DNA from: Nocardioides zeae
GTDB lineage: Bacteria > Actinomycetota > Actinomycetes > Propionibacteriales > Nocardioidaceae
Direction of reading: 5' to 3'
DNA: 64,000 nt
Assembly: GCF_010686755.1 (NCBI RefSeq)
Contig: NZ_JAAGXA010000003.1
Coordinates: forward strand, 88,736 to 152,735
A program made the translations under genes and the position numbers. The notes below the pieces were generated by a model. The model had not been told where the DNA came from and searched no databases. It was given only the letters and a program-made list of their open reading frames with translations. Positions 18,222 to 26,581 of the stretch are shown one piece after another (the first letter of the stretch is position 1; each line of letters begins with the position of its first letter).

Positions 18222-20155
18222 GCCGTCTCCTCCATCTCCACGCCGAGGTAGGCCTCGACGACCGCCGGCTCGGCGAGCACCTCGGCCGCCGTGCCGTGCG
18301 CCAGCACGGCGCCGCTCTCCATGCAGGTCACCTCGTCGGACACCTGGGTCACGAGGTCCATGTGGTGCTCGACCACGACCATCGCCAGGCCCTGGGCGCG
18401 CAGCGTGAGCATCAGTCGGCCCAGCTCCGCGGTCTCCGCCGTGTTGAGGCCCGCGGCTGGCTCGTCGAGGATGAGCAGCCGCGGGTCGCTGGCGAGCGCC
18501 CGGGCGATCTCGAGCGCCCGCTGCTTGCCGTAGGGCAGGCTGCCGGCCTCGACGTGGCCGTCCCCGCCGAGACCGACGAGCTCGAGCAGCGCGGCCGCGC
18601 GGTCCTGCAACTCGCGGGTGCGGCGGTACTGGCCCGGGTCCTTGAGCCACGCCCGCACCAGCGGCAGGCGCCCCGTGTCGGGGAACCCGGCCAGCACGTT
18701 CTCGGTCGCGCTCGCGTGGGTGAAGAGGAGCGGCGTCTGGAACGTCCGCGCGACCCCGGCACGCACGATCGCGTGGGTGCGCCGCCCGTCGATGCGGCGA
18801 CCGTCGAACGTGATCTCGCCGCTGTCGATCCCGTAGACGCCCGTGACCAGGTTGGCCACCGTGGTCTTGCCCGCGCCGTTGGGGCCGATGACCGCGTGGA
18901 TGGTGCCGCGCCGCACGACGAGCTCGGCCGCCTGCACCGCCTTGATGCCGCCGAAGCTCTTCGACACGCCGCGCACCGCCAGGAGCACGTCGTCGCCGTC
19001 GGGCGCGGGGGACGACGCGGTGGCCGACGCGGCGGCCGCCTGCGGGGCGGCCGCGGGGGCGGCCGCGGGGGCGGCGCGCCCCGGGAGCCGGTGCGCCAGC
19101 TCGCCGAGCCCGCCCACGATGCCCTGGGGCAGGAACGCGAGGGTGAGCACGAGGAGCACGCCGATGAGGCCGGGGGTGGAGAGGTACCAGGTGTCGCTCA
19201 CCTGGCGCTGCAGGTCCACCAGCGGCGTCAGCACGTCGGTGCGCTGCAGCAGCACGATGATGACGGCGCCGACGAGCGGCCCCGCGACCGTGCCCGCACC
19301 ACCGAGGATGACCGCGAGGATCATCGTGATGGAGAGCAGCATGGTGAAGCTCTCCGGCTGCAGGTGCGCGAAGACCTGGGCGTAGAACACCCCGCCGAGG
19401 GCCCCGTACGTCGAGGCCAGCGCCATCACCGCGACCTTGCGCCCGAAGACGTTGACGCCGAGGTGCGCCGCCAGGTGCTCGCTCGTGCCGATCGCGTGGA
19501 GCGAGCGCCCCCAGGGCGAGCGGGCGACGTTGCGGTAGCCGACGAGGGCCACGACGGCGACGACGAGGATCGCGACGACGACGGTCGCCTCGGTGCCGGC
19601 GAAGAGGGGCGGCTCGAGGCTGGTGCCGAAGATCTCGATCGGCGGCATGAGGCCGCTGCCGTGGTCGAGGGTGTTGGGGTAGCCCGACAGGCGGCCGAGC
19701 GGCGCCCACTCGGCGAGCACGCGCTCGGTGAGGATCGCGACGACCAGCGTGACCATGGCGAACGCCGGGCCACGGAGCCGCATCGTGCAGAGCGCCAGCA
19801 GGCCGCCGAACGCCGCCGTGACGACGAGCGCCACCACGATCGCGACCAGCGGGTGGAGGGCGGAGTCGACCGAGAGGTAGGCGCTCACGTAGGCGCCGAT
19901 CGCGAAGAAGGCGCCCTGCCCCAGCGAGATGAGCCGGGCGTGGCCCGACAGGAGGTTCAGGCCGGCCGCGGCGACGGCGACCGCCACCACGACGGCGGCC
20001 GTCTGCGTGCCCGCGAGGGTCGTCCCGTCGCCGCTGAGGGCGGGCACCGCGATCCAGGCCGCGGCCGCCAGCAGCACCACGAGGAAGCCCAGGTCGCGCG
20101 CGGCCTCGCCGCGGCGGAGGCGGTCGAGGAGCGAGGGGGCGGGGTTCGGGCTCAC
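18218..20155 (-). CDS. LivM-LivG fusion: ABC permease joined to ABC ATPase
   Basis: The protein has 645 residues in two parts. Residues about 1-360 form a LivM-type permease with around nine hydrophobic segments and the motif SLGQGAFFAIGAYVSAYL. A flexible Ala/Pro linker (residues about 363-390) joins it to a LivG-type ATPase with Walker A GPNGAGKTT, signature SLPYGKQRALEIARAL, Walker B LLILDEPAAGLN and the typical VVVEHHMDLV. The frame is continuous from the GTG at 20155, so the fusion is real in this sequence. Both ends overlap neighbours by four bases (GTGA and ATGA). Confidence 0.9.
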   Translation of the reverse strand: MSPNPAPSLLDRLRRGEAARDLGFLVVLLAAAAWIAVPALSGDGTTLAGTQTAAVVVAVAVAAAGLNLLSGHARLISLGQGAFFAIGAYVSAYLSVDSALHPLVAIVVALVVTAAFGGLLALCTMRLRGPAFAMVTLVVAILTERVLAEWAPLGRLSGYPNTLDHGSGLMPPIEIFGTSLEPPLFAGTEATVVVAILVVAVVALVGYRNVARSPWGRSLHAIGTSEHLAAHLGVNVFGRKVAVMALASTYGALGGVFYAQVFAHLQPESFTMLLSITMILAVILGGAGTVAGPLVGAVIIVLLQRTDVLTPLVDLQRQVSDTWYLSTPGLIGVLLVLTLAFLPQGIVGGLGELAHRLPGRAAPAAAPAAAPQAAAASATASSPAPDGDDVLLAVRGVSKSFGGIKAVQAAELVVRRGTIHAVIGPNGAGKTTVANLVTGVYGIDSGEITFDGRRIDGRRTHAIVRAGVARTFQTPLLFTHASATENVLAGFPDTGRLPLVRAWLKDPGQYRRTRELQDRAAALLELVGLGGDGHVEAGSLPYGKQRALEIARALASDPRLLILDEPAAGLNTAETAELGRLMLTLRAQGLAMVVVEHHMDLVTQVSDEVTCMESGAVLAHGTAAEVLAEPAVVEAYLGVEMEETA

Positions 20156-21018
20156 AGCTTCGCCTCCATGCGTCGACCGACCAGGCCCTCCGGGCGGAGG
20201 ACCAGCACCACGATCACCAGCGCCAGACCGGCGACCTGGCCCCAGAGCGCGCCCAGCTCGTAGGCGCTGACCTGCACGACGACCCCGAAGACGACGGCGC
20301 CGACGAGCGGTCCCCAGAAGGAGGTGAGGCCACCGATGACCGCCACGGCGAAGGCGGAGACGAGCACGTGCACGCCGAGGCCCGGCGTGGCGCCGACCTC
20401 GGAGGCCCACAGCACGCCCGCGAGCGCGGCGAGGGCGGTGGCCGCGGCGTACGCCACCGCGCCCACGAGCCGCGGCGAGATGCCCATGAGCGCGACCGTG
20501 CGCGGGTCCTCCGCGACGGCGCGCATGATGACGCCGCCCGAGGTCCAGCGGGAGGCCGCGACGAGCGCGAGCGTCACGACGACCGCGATGACCGCGATCA
20601 CCAGCGACTGCTTGTTGACCCCCACGCCCAGCACCTCGACGGTGCCGGGGTTGCGGGTCAGCTCGACCCGCTGCGGGTTCGCGCCCTCACCGTTGGTGAA
20701 GAGGTTGAGCAGCACGTAGGAGATGCCCACGGTGCTGAGCAGCCAGCGCGAGTCGTGCTCGCCGCGCGCGAAGGGCAGCACCAGCCAGCGGTGCACCACC
20801 GCGCCCAGCGCGCCGCCGACGAGCACGACGACGGCGAGCTTCCCCGGGGTGGGCAGCCACGACCAGCTGCCCACCCCCAGGGCGAGGAAGCCGCCGACGG
20901 CGAGGAGCTCACCGGAGGCGAAGTTGAGGGTGCGGGTGGTGACGAACGTCAGCACCAGCCCCTGGCCGACCAGGGCGTACAGCCCCGCCAGCACGATCCC
21001 GGACACCACGGCGTCCAT
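20152..21018 (-). CDS. livH: Branched-chain amino-acid-type ABC permease LivH
   Basis: The protein has 288 residues with about eight hydrophobic segments and the LivH landmarks GLYALVGQGLVLTFVTTRTLNF near the N-terminus and GGLTSFWGPLVGAVVFG near the C-terminus. It forms the membrane channel with the LivM half of the fusion. The ATG at 21018 has an AGAGAGG-type site ahead. Its stop overlaps the fusion gene start. The binding-protein gene lies 42 bases upstream. Confidence 0.9.
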   Translation of the reverse strand: MDAVVSGIVLAGLYALVGQGLVLTFVTTRTLNFASGELLAVGGFLALGVGSWSWLPTPGKLAVVVLVGGALGAVVHRWLVLPFARGEHDSRWLLSTVGISYVLLNLFTNGEGANPQRVELTRNPGTVEVLGVGVNKQSLVIAVIAVVVTLALVAASRWTSGGVIMRAVAEDPRTVALMGISPRLVGAVAYAAATALAALAGVLWASEVGATPGLGVHVLVSAFAVAVIGGLTSFWGPLVGAVVFGVVVQVSAYELGALWGQVAGLALVIVVLVLRPEGLVGRRMEAKL

Positions 21019-21060
21019 CGGCGACCTCTCTCCCTGCTCTCGGGTTCTCGGGTACGGCGC

Positions 21061-22248
21061 TCAGCAGCCGTCGGCGATGCAGGAGGCCAGGTCGCCCCGG
21101 GCCTCCAGCGCGCCCTCGCCGTCGAAGCCGAAGACGATCCACTGCGAGGGGTCCTCGGGCTCGTAGATCTCGTGGTCACCCGCACCGAACGGCTTCTCGT
21201 AGACGTCGTCGCGCACGGAGACCTGCTCGAGGCCCTCCATCGCCTCGCGGACGCCGTCGAAGTCGCGGGCGTCGCCCACCTCGGCCACGGCCTGGAGGTA
21301 GGTGTCGACGGCCGCCATCCAGCTGTAGACGTTGGTCGGGATGATCGGCGCCTCGCCGTACTCCGCCTCGTAGTCCGCCGCGATGCCCGCCACGGTGTCG
21401 CCGGTCAGGTCGCGCGGGTCGATGAAGACCAGGTTCTCCCACTGCTCGGGGTCGGCCAGCGTCGCGAAGTCCGCGAGGATCGTCGCGTTGGTGACGACCC
21501 GGTCGGCGGCGAGGCCCTCCTGGGCGATCGCCTTGGTGACGGTCGCCGTGTCGGCGCCGGCCGTGATGGCGAGGAAGACGGTGTCGACACCGGCGGCCGC
21601 GAGGCGGGAGATGCCGGCGCTGAAGTCGGTCGTGCCGGGCTGGATCGCCTCGACGGCCGCGATCTCGGCGCCCAGCTCCTCGGCCTCGGCCTCGATGGAC
21701 TCGGCGCCGCTCTGCCCGTAGGCGTCGGCCGAGTGCACGATGCCCACGGTGCTGTCACCCGAGAAGAGGTACTGCGCCACGACGGAGGAGAGGTCGCTGG
21801 CGTTGTAGTTGGTGCGGAACAGCCAGTTGGGGTCGAGCGACTCGTCCATGATCTCCGGGGCCAGCGCGGCGCTCAGCCACGGGCGGCCGCTGCGCTGGAT
21901 CACGTCGGCCACCTGGAGGGCGTTGCCCGACTGCGGCGGACCGAAGATCGCGTCCACGTCCTCGGTGTTGAGCAGCTGCTGGACGGCCGCGGAGGCGCCG
22001 TCGGGGGTGCCCTTGTCGTCGACCGTGACGATCTCGACCTCGAGGCCGTACTCGTCGGCGAGGTCGGCCACGGCGAGCTCCACCGGGCGCACGAGGTCGG
22101 TGTAGAACTGCGGCGCCGCGCCCGTCTCGGGACCGACGAGGCCGATGCGCACCACACCGTCCTCGCGCTCGGACGAGCTGTCGTTGCCACACGCGGCGAG
22201 GCTGGCCACCGAGGCCACGGCGAGCGCTGCGACTGCGAACTTCTTCAT
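21061..22248 (-). CDS. Periplasmic-binding-protein-like lipoprotein of the Liv-type transporter
   Basis: The protein has 395 residues. A lipoprotein signal ends in SLAACGN, so it is tethered outside the membrane. The Peripla_BP_6 fold follows, starting VVRIGLVGPETGAAPQFYTD. It delivers the ligand to LivH/LivM. The ligand is not predictable; the neighbouring acyl-CoA ligase and dehydrogenase suggest an organic acid. AGGAGAA precedes the ATG. A TetR operator lies about 75 bases upstream, so the entire transporter operon should be repressed with the catabolic genes. Confidence 0.9.
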   Translation of the reverse strand: MKKFAVAALAVASVASLAACGNDSSSEREDGVVRIGLVGPETGAAPQFYTDLVRPVELAVADLADEYGLEVEIVTVDDKGTPDGASAAVQQLLNTEDVDAIFGPPQSGNALQVADVIQRSGRPWLSAALAPEIMDESLDPNWLFRTNYNASDLSSVVAQYLFSGDSTVGIVHSADAYGQSGAESIEAEAEELGAEIAAVEAIQPGTTDFSAGISRLAAAGVDTVFLAITAGADTATVTKAIAQEGLAADRVVTNATILADFATLADPEQWENLVFIDPRDLTGDTVAGIAADYEAEYGEAPIIPTNVYSWMAAVDTYLQAVAEVGDARDFDGVREAMEGLEQVSVRDDVYEKPFGAGDHEIYEPEDPSQWIVFGFDGEGALEARGDLASCIADGC

Positions 22249-22322
22249 GGTTCTTCTCCTGGAGTCGGCCGCTCCCGTCGAGCGTGACCGGCGTCACCGT
22301 ACGGTTCGGCGACGCCGATTGC

Positions 22323-22342
22323 AATACCGAACGCTCGCTATA
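22323..22342. promoter_or_regulatory. TetR-type operator, site 2
   Basis: AATACCGAACGCTCGCTATA contains the 14-base core ACCGAACGCTCGCT identical to site 1. It lies between the divergent transporter operon and the tetR gene, with an AT-rich stretch (TATAAATA) on its right that could be part of the transporter promoter. Confidence 0.72.
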
Positions 22343-22388
22343 AATAGGTAGCGCAAAGCCCGCCGTTGCTAGCAGTTGTGCAGATACG

Positions 22389-22408
22389 CTCACCGAGCGA
22401 TCGTTAGG
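22389..22408. promoter_or_regulatory. TetR-type operator, site 3 (autoregulatory)
   Basis: CTCACCGAGCGATCGTTAGG includes ACCGAGCGATCGTTAGGT, symmetric at 14 of 18 positions. A possible -10 for tetR, TACGCT at 22385-22390, overlaps its left edge, which fits self-repression. Confidence 0.7.
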
Positions 22409-22510
22409 TTGCCGCTCGCCGCGCCCTCCTCGACACCCACTCCGGGGCGGACATCAGGCAGGATCAGCGACCACATCGGCCACCGCGGCCGGCACGAGGC
22501 AGGAGCACAC

Positions 22511-23092
22511 ATGGCGACGTCGGGACGCCGGGGCGGGCGCGCGGTCATCATCGAGGGCGCGGTCGAGCTCTTCGGCAAGGTCGGCTACCACGGGGCCTCG
22601 ACCCGGGACATCGCCGCCGCCGCAGACGTGACGGTCGCGTCGATCTACTACCACTTCAAGTCGAAGCAGCAGATCCTCCAGGCGATCATGGTCGAGATCC
22701 TCAGCGAGGTCATCGAGGAGACCCGGTCGGCCGTGCTCGCCGCCGGCGGGGACGCCGACGACCAGCTGCGCGCCCTCGTCCGCACCTGGGTGCTCTTCCA
22801 CATCCGCCGCCAGCGGGAGGCCCTGATCGGCGCCTCGGAGATCCGCAGCCTCGACGAGGAGGGGCTCACCGCGATCATCGGGCTGCGCGACCAGCAGGAG
22901 ACGCTGTTCCGGGCGGTCGTCGACCGTGGTGTCGCCGACGGCACCTTCGGCACGCCGCACCCGCGCGAGGCCGCGCGCGCCATCATCAACATGAGCCGGT
23001 CGATCGTCACCTGGTACCGGCCCGACGGCCCGGTCTCGCCGGAGGAGATGGCGGCGACGTACGCCGACCTCGCCCTGGCGATGGCGCGCTGA
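22511..23092 (+). CDS. TetR-family repressor of the acyl-CoA/transport regulon
   Basis: The protein has 193 residues. The N-terminal helix-turn-helix is typical of TetR (KVGYHGASTRDIAAAADVTV followed by SIYYHFKSKQQIL). The C-terminal ligand domain is of the acyl-CoA-responsive sort found near beta-oxidation genes, though the inducer is not visible in sequence. It is divergent from the transporter operon and upstream of an acyl-CoA ligase. The four matching operators at 17437, 22323, 22389 and 23156 are its most likely targets. The ATG at 22511 follows AGGAG; an upstream in-frame start at 22376 would overlap operator site 3 and is unlikely. Confidence 0.9.
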   Translation: MATSGRRGGRAVIIEGAVELFGKVGYHGASTRDIAAAADVTVASIYYHFKSKQQILQAIMVEILSEVIEETRSAVLAAGGDADDQLRALVRTWVLFHIRRQREALIGASEIRSLDEEGLTAIIGLRDQQETLFRAVVDRGVADGTFGTPHPREAARAIINMSRSIVTWYRPDGPVSPEEMAATYADLALAMAR

Positions 23093-23116
23093 CGCCCACC
23101 TCCGCAGGGACGCGTG

Positions 23117-23145
23117 TTGACGCCTCCTGTGGCCCGGCTTACATT
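23117..23145 (+). promoter_or_regulatory. Promoter of the acyl-CoA ligase gene
   Basis: TTGACG (-35, 23117-23122) and TACATT (-10, 23140-23145) are separated by 17 bases. A perfect palindrome TTACCCGGGTAA (23144-23155) overlaps the end of the -10, and TetR operator site 4 abuts it. Confidence 0.7.
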
Positions 23146-23155
23146 ACCCGGGTAA

Positions 23156-23175
23156 CTGAGCGAGCGTTCGTTTAG
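23156..23175. promoter_or_regulatory. TetR-type operator, site 4
   Basis: CTGAGCGAGCGTTCGTTTAG is the reverse-complement orientation of site 1 and agrees with it at 17 of 20 positions. It spans the expected transcript leader between the -10 and the ribosome site AAGGAG. Confidence 0.75.
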
Positions 23176-23186
23176 AAGGAGTGGCA

Positions 23187-24716
23187 GTGGACTTCCCCGA
23201 CGCACATGCGGAGCGCACGCCGGACAAGGTGGCCTACGAGCTGGGCGACACGCAGGTGACCTACGCCGAGCTGGTCGACGACTCGATCCGCATCGCCAAC
23301 CTGCTGCGCGAGCGGGGGATCGCCGACGGCGACGTCGTGGCCCTCCTGCTGCCCAACGTCGTCGGGCTGCTCGAGGTCGCCTGGGCGGCCCAGCGCTCGG
23401 GTCTGCGCTACACCGCGATCGCCGAACGCCTGACCGCGAGCGAGATCGCCTACATCCTGGCCGACTCCGGTGCCCGCGCCCTGTTCACCGCCACGAGCCA
23501 CGCCGCCGTGGCCGCCAAGGCGCTCGCGGAGGTGGGCCGCCCCGTCGCGGGCTTCACCGTCGACGGGCCCGCCGCCGGGCTCGAGGACGTCTTCGAGGAC
23601 CTCCGCCCGCTCCTGCCCGCCCAGCCCGCGGAGCCGACCGGCCCCGAGCGCGAGGGCGTCGACCTGCTCTACTCCTCCGGCACCACCGGCCGCCCCAAGG
23701 GCGTCGCCGCGAACCTGCCGGACGCGCCGCTGGGCACCGCGCCCGGGACGGCTCCGTTCCTCCAGGCCACGTGGGGCTTCGACGCCGACACGGTCTACCT
23801 CTCCCCCGCCCCGCTCTATCACGCGGCCCCGCTGCGCACCTCGATGACGGTGCAGCGCTTCGGCGGCTCCGTGGTCGTCATGCCGAAGTTCGACGCGGCC
23901 GAGGCCCTGCGCCTCATCGAGGCGCGCCGCGTGACCCACACCCAGATGGTGCCGACGATGTTCGTGCGGATGCTGCAGCTCCCCGACGAGGTGCGCGCGG
24001 CCGCCGACCTCTCCTCGCTCCAGGCCGTCATCCACGCCGCCGCGCCCTGCCCGCCCGACGTGAAGCGGGCGATGATCGACTGGGTCGGCCCGATCGTGGA
24101 CGAGTACTACTCGTGCACCGAGGCCATCCTCCTCACCGTCATCCGCTCGGCGGAGGCGCTCGAACGCCCGGGCTCGGTGGGTCGCGCCGTGCTGGGCACG
24201 CCGCACGTCCTCGACGCCGAGGGCAACGAGCTCCTGCCCGGCGAGCACGGCACGATCTGGTCGGAGGGCGGGCTCGACTTCACCTACCTCAACGCCCCCG
24301 AGAAGACCGAGGCGACGCGCAACGAGCGGGGCTGGCGCACCGTCGGCGACCTCGGGTACGTCGACGCCGACGGCTACCTCTACCTCAGCGACCGCCGCGA
24401 GGACCTCGTGCTCGTCGGGGGCGTCAACGTCTACCCGCAGGAGGCGGAGAACCTCCTCGTCGCGCACCCCGACGTCGCCGACGCCGCCGTCTTCGGCGTG
24501 CCGCACCCGGAGTACGGCGCGGAGGTGCGCGCCGTCGTGCAGCTGCGGCCGGGGCTCGACCCGAGCCCGGAGCGGGCCGAGGCGCTGCTCGAGCACGTGC
24601 GGGAGCACCTCACCCGGGTGAAGTGCCCGCGCACCCTGGACTTCGCCGACGAGCTGCCGCGCACGCCGACCGGCAAGCTGCTGCGGCGCGTGCTCAAGGA
24701 GCAGTACGCGGGGTGA
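23187..24716 (+). CDS. Acyl-CoA ligase (FadD-like, AMP-binding)
   Basis: This 509-residue ANL-superfamily ligase activates a carboxylic acid to its CoA thioester. Motifs are YSSGTTGRPKG (P-loop-like), DEYYSCTEA (A4/A5 region), WRTVGDLGYVD and the C-terminal lysine region RTPTGKLLRRVLK. It resembles fatty-acid and sterol side-chain ligases; substrate is unknown. The ribosome site AAGGAG at 23176-23181 is five bases before the GTG at 23187, which I prefer to the GTG at 23181. It is preceded by a strong promoter and TetR operator and supplies CoA esters to the dehydrogenase of the same regulon. Confidence 0.9.
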   Translation: MDFPDAHAERTPDKVAYELGDTQVTYAELVDDSIRIANLLRERGIADGDVVALLLPNVVGLLEVAWAAQRSGLRYTAIAERLTASEIAYILADSGARALFTATSHAAVAAKALAEVGRPVAGFTVDGPAAGLEDVFEDLRPLLPAQPAEPTGPEREGVDLLYSSGTTGRPKGVAANLPDAPLGTAPGTAPFLQATWGFDADTVYLSPAPLYHAAPLRTSMTVQRFGGSVVVMPKFDAAEALRLIEARRVTHTQMVPTMFVRMLQLPDEVRAAADLSSLQAVIHAAAPCPPDVKRAMIDWVGPIVDEYYSCTEAILLTVIRSAEALERPGSVGRAVLGTPHVLDAEGNELLPGEHGTIWSEGGLDFTYLNAPEKTEATRNERGWRTVGDLGYVDADGYLYLSDRREDLVLVGGVNVYPQEAENLLVAHPDVADAAVFGVPHPEYGAEVRAVVQLRPGLDPSPERAEALLEHVREHLTRVKCPRTLDFADELPRTPTGKLLRRVLKEQYAG

Positions 24717-24731
24717 CCCGCGGCGTACGGG

Positions 24732-24977
24732 TCAGGGCTTCGTCCACTTCGGGTGGTTGCGGTCGCCCTTGCACACCCAGCGCTTGTGGTTCTTGTCGTA
24801 GCCGCTCTTGCCGTAGGACGCCTTCGGGCAGAACTGGCCGCCCTTGATGCACGTCCCGCTCGAGGTCTTGGTGCAGGCCGGCGGCGGCGCGGCGTGGGCG
24901 GCGGGGCCGATGGCCGGGGACGCCACCAGGCCGGCGAGGACGAGCGTGATGGCGGCGAGCAGGGTGCGGAACCTCAT
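24732..24977 (-). CDS. Small secreted cysteine-containing protein, function unknown
   Basis: The 81-residue product has a clear Sec signal (MRFRTLLAAITLVLAGLVAS, cleaved after about AHA). The mature part is about 52 residues, basic, with four Cys (CTKT, GTCIKG, QFCPKA, WVCKGD) that could form two disulfides. The segment SGYDKNHKRWVCKGDRNHPKW looks like a small actinobacterial exported domain that I cannot name. It is convergent with the ligase gene, 15 bases away. Confidence 0.7.
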   Translation of the reverse strand: MRFRTLLAAITLVLAGLVASPAIGPAAHAAPPPACTKTSSGTCIKGGQFCPKASYGKSGYDKNHKRWVCKGDRNHPKWTKP

Positions 24978-25107
24978 GGAGGCACGCTAGGAAGCGGGGG
25001 CCTGCCTGTCCCGGATTCGCGGGGAGACGCCCCAGAGGTCTGGACCGGCGCCGATCCCGCGGCGTACCCGCTGGTGCGGGGCGATGGACGCACGCCCGGC
25101 GGCGACC

Positions 25108-25113
25108 TAGCGT
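25108..25113 (+). promoter_or_regulatory. -10 box TAGCGT upstream of the P450 gene
   Basis: TAGCGT is followed six bases later by an in-frame GTG (25120), so transcription would start about there. The P450 could be leaderless from GTG 25120 or have a 36-base leader to the ATG at 25156. Confidence 0.5.
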
Positions 25114-25155
25114 GGCTCCGTGGAGGCGCACGTGCCCGCACGCCGAGGAGGAGCC

Positions 25156-26526
25156 ATGCTGCTGCTGGACCGCCAGGACCGTGTGCCCGCCGAGCGGGAC
25201 CCCGTCGGCGACGTCCGCGCGGCCGCCCGGTGGGTGGGCGAGCACGCGCTGACCCGGGCCTTCTTCGAGCACGCGGCGAGGAGCGGAGAGCTCTTCGCGC
25301 GCATCGATTGCGACCCGGCGCTGCGGGCGGACCCCTACCCGGCCTACGAGGAGCTGCGCGCCCTGGGGCGCCTCGTGCCGGGCCGCGTCGTCTCCGCGAC
25401 GACCGACCACGCGCTCACGACGGCCCTCCTGCGCCACCCCGACGTGCGCGTCGGCGCCGGTCTCCGCGACCTGCCCGGTCCCCTCGGCGCCCTGGGACGC
25501 TGGGGCACGGACCCGTGGGCCACCGGGCCCATCGACCCGCCCTCGCTGCTCGCCATCGACGGCGTCGACCACGCGCGCCTGCGCCGCCTGGTCAACCGCG
25601 CCTTCACCGCGCGACAGGTGCGCGCGCAGGAGGACCTCGTCACCGCCACCGCCGAGCGGCTGCTCGACCGGATCGAGCGGGCCGGAGCGGAGCGCACCGA
25701 CCTGGTGGACGCTTATGCCGCGCAGCTCCCCGTCGCCGTCATCGGCGCCATCCTCGGCGTGCCCGAGCGCGACCACCGCCAGCTCCGCGCCTGGGGCAAC
25801 AGCGCCGCGAGCCTCCTCGACCCGGGGCTGCGGTGGGGGCGCTACCGCCGCGCCAGCACCGCGGTGCGCGCGATGCACCGGTGGGTGACGGCGCACGTCG
25901 AGGCGAAGCGGCGCGACCCCGGCGACGACCTGCTCAGCCAGCTCGCCCTCCTCGACGGTGACGGCGACGACGCCGTGCTGACCGACCTGGAGCTGCGGGC
26001 CGTCGCCCTGCTCGTGCTCGCCGCCGGGTTCGAGACCACCGTCAACCTCATCTCCAACGCGGTCGTGCTGCTCGACGGTCACCGGGACCAGCGGGAGCGC
26101 GTGCTCGCCGAGCCCGACCTGTGGGCGGGCGTCGTCGAGGAGACGCTCCGCTTCGACCCGCCGGTGCAGAACTCGCTGCGCGTCGTGCCCCGCGACCTGG
26201 AGGTCGACGGGGTCGCCATCGTCGGCGGCACGCCGGTCCTGCTGTTCCTCGCCGCCGCCAACCGCGACCCCGCCGTGTTCGACGACCCGCAGGTCTTCGA
26301 CGTCGCCCGGCCGAACGCCAACGCCCACCTCGCGTTCTCCTCCGGCGCGCACTACTGCCTCGGGGCGGCCCTGGCCCGGGCCGAGGCGCGGATCGCGCTG
26401 CAGATGCTCCACGAGCGGTTCCCCGACCTCCGCGTCGACGGCGCTCCGCGGCGCCGCGAGACCCGCGTGCTCCGCGGCTTCGAGCGCCTGCCGGTCGCCC
26501 CCGGCCGGGTCGCCGCGCGCGCCTGA
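25156..26526 (+). CDS. Cytochrome P450
   Basis: This 456-residue haem monooxygenase has the haem loop FSSGAHYCLGAALARAEA with the proximal ligand Cys401, the ExxR motif EETLRF, and an I-helix LVLAAGFETTVN with the acid-alcohol-like pair. It resembles soluble actinobacterial class I P450s; the substrate is unknown, and no ferredoxin gene adjoins. The ATG at 25156 has an excellent GAGGAGGAG ribosome site, but a -10 box six bases before the in-frame GTG at 25120 allows a 12-residue longer leaderless product. Confidence 0.92.
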   Translation: MLLLDRQDRVPAERDPVGDVRAAARWVGEHALTRAFFEHAARSGELFARIDCDPALRADPYPAYEELRALGRLVPGRVVSATTDHALTTALLRHPDVRVGAGLRDLPGPLGALGRWGTDPWATGPIDPPSLLAIDGVDHARLRRLVNRAFTARQVRAQEDLVTATAERLLDRIERAGAERTDLVDAYAAQLPVAVIGAILGVPERDHRQLRAWGNSAASLLDPGLRWGRYRRASTAVRAMHRWVTAHVEAKRRDPGDDLLSQLALLDGDGDDAVLTDLELRAVALLVLAAGFETTVNLISNAVVLLDGHRDQRERVLAEPDLWAGVVEETLRFDPPVQNSLRVVPRDLEVDGVAIVGGTPVLLFLAAANRDPAVFDDPQVFDVARPNANAHLAFSSGAHYCLGAALARAEARIALQMLHERFPDLRVDGAPRRRETRVLRGFERLPVAPGRVAARA

Positions 26527-26567
26527 CGTCCACCCGCAGGGGGACGCGCGGGGGCGGGGCAGCGCCG

Positions 26568-26573
26568 TACCCT
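26568..26573 (+). promoter_or_regulatory. -10 box TACCCT for the leaderless NarL-type kinase gene
   Basis: TACCCT ends eight bases before the ATG at 26582, and there is no ribosome-binding sequence between them. Confidence 0.6.
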
Positions 26574-26581
26574 CGGCGTCC

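Noticed and set aside
18296..20263. 655-codon plus-strand frame over the Liv genes
   Set aside because: The His/Arg/Asp-rich composition and full overlap with the LivM-LivG fusion mark it as antisense noise.
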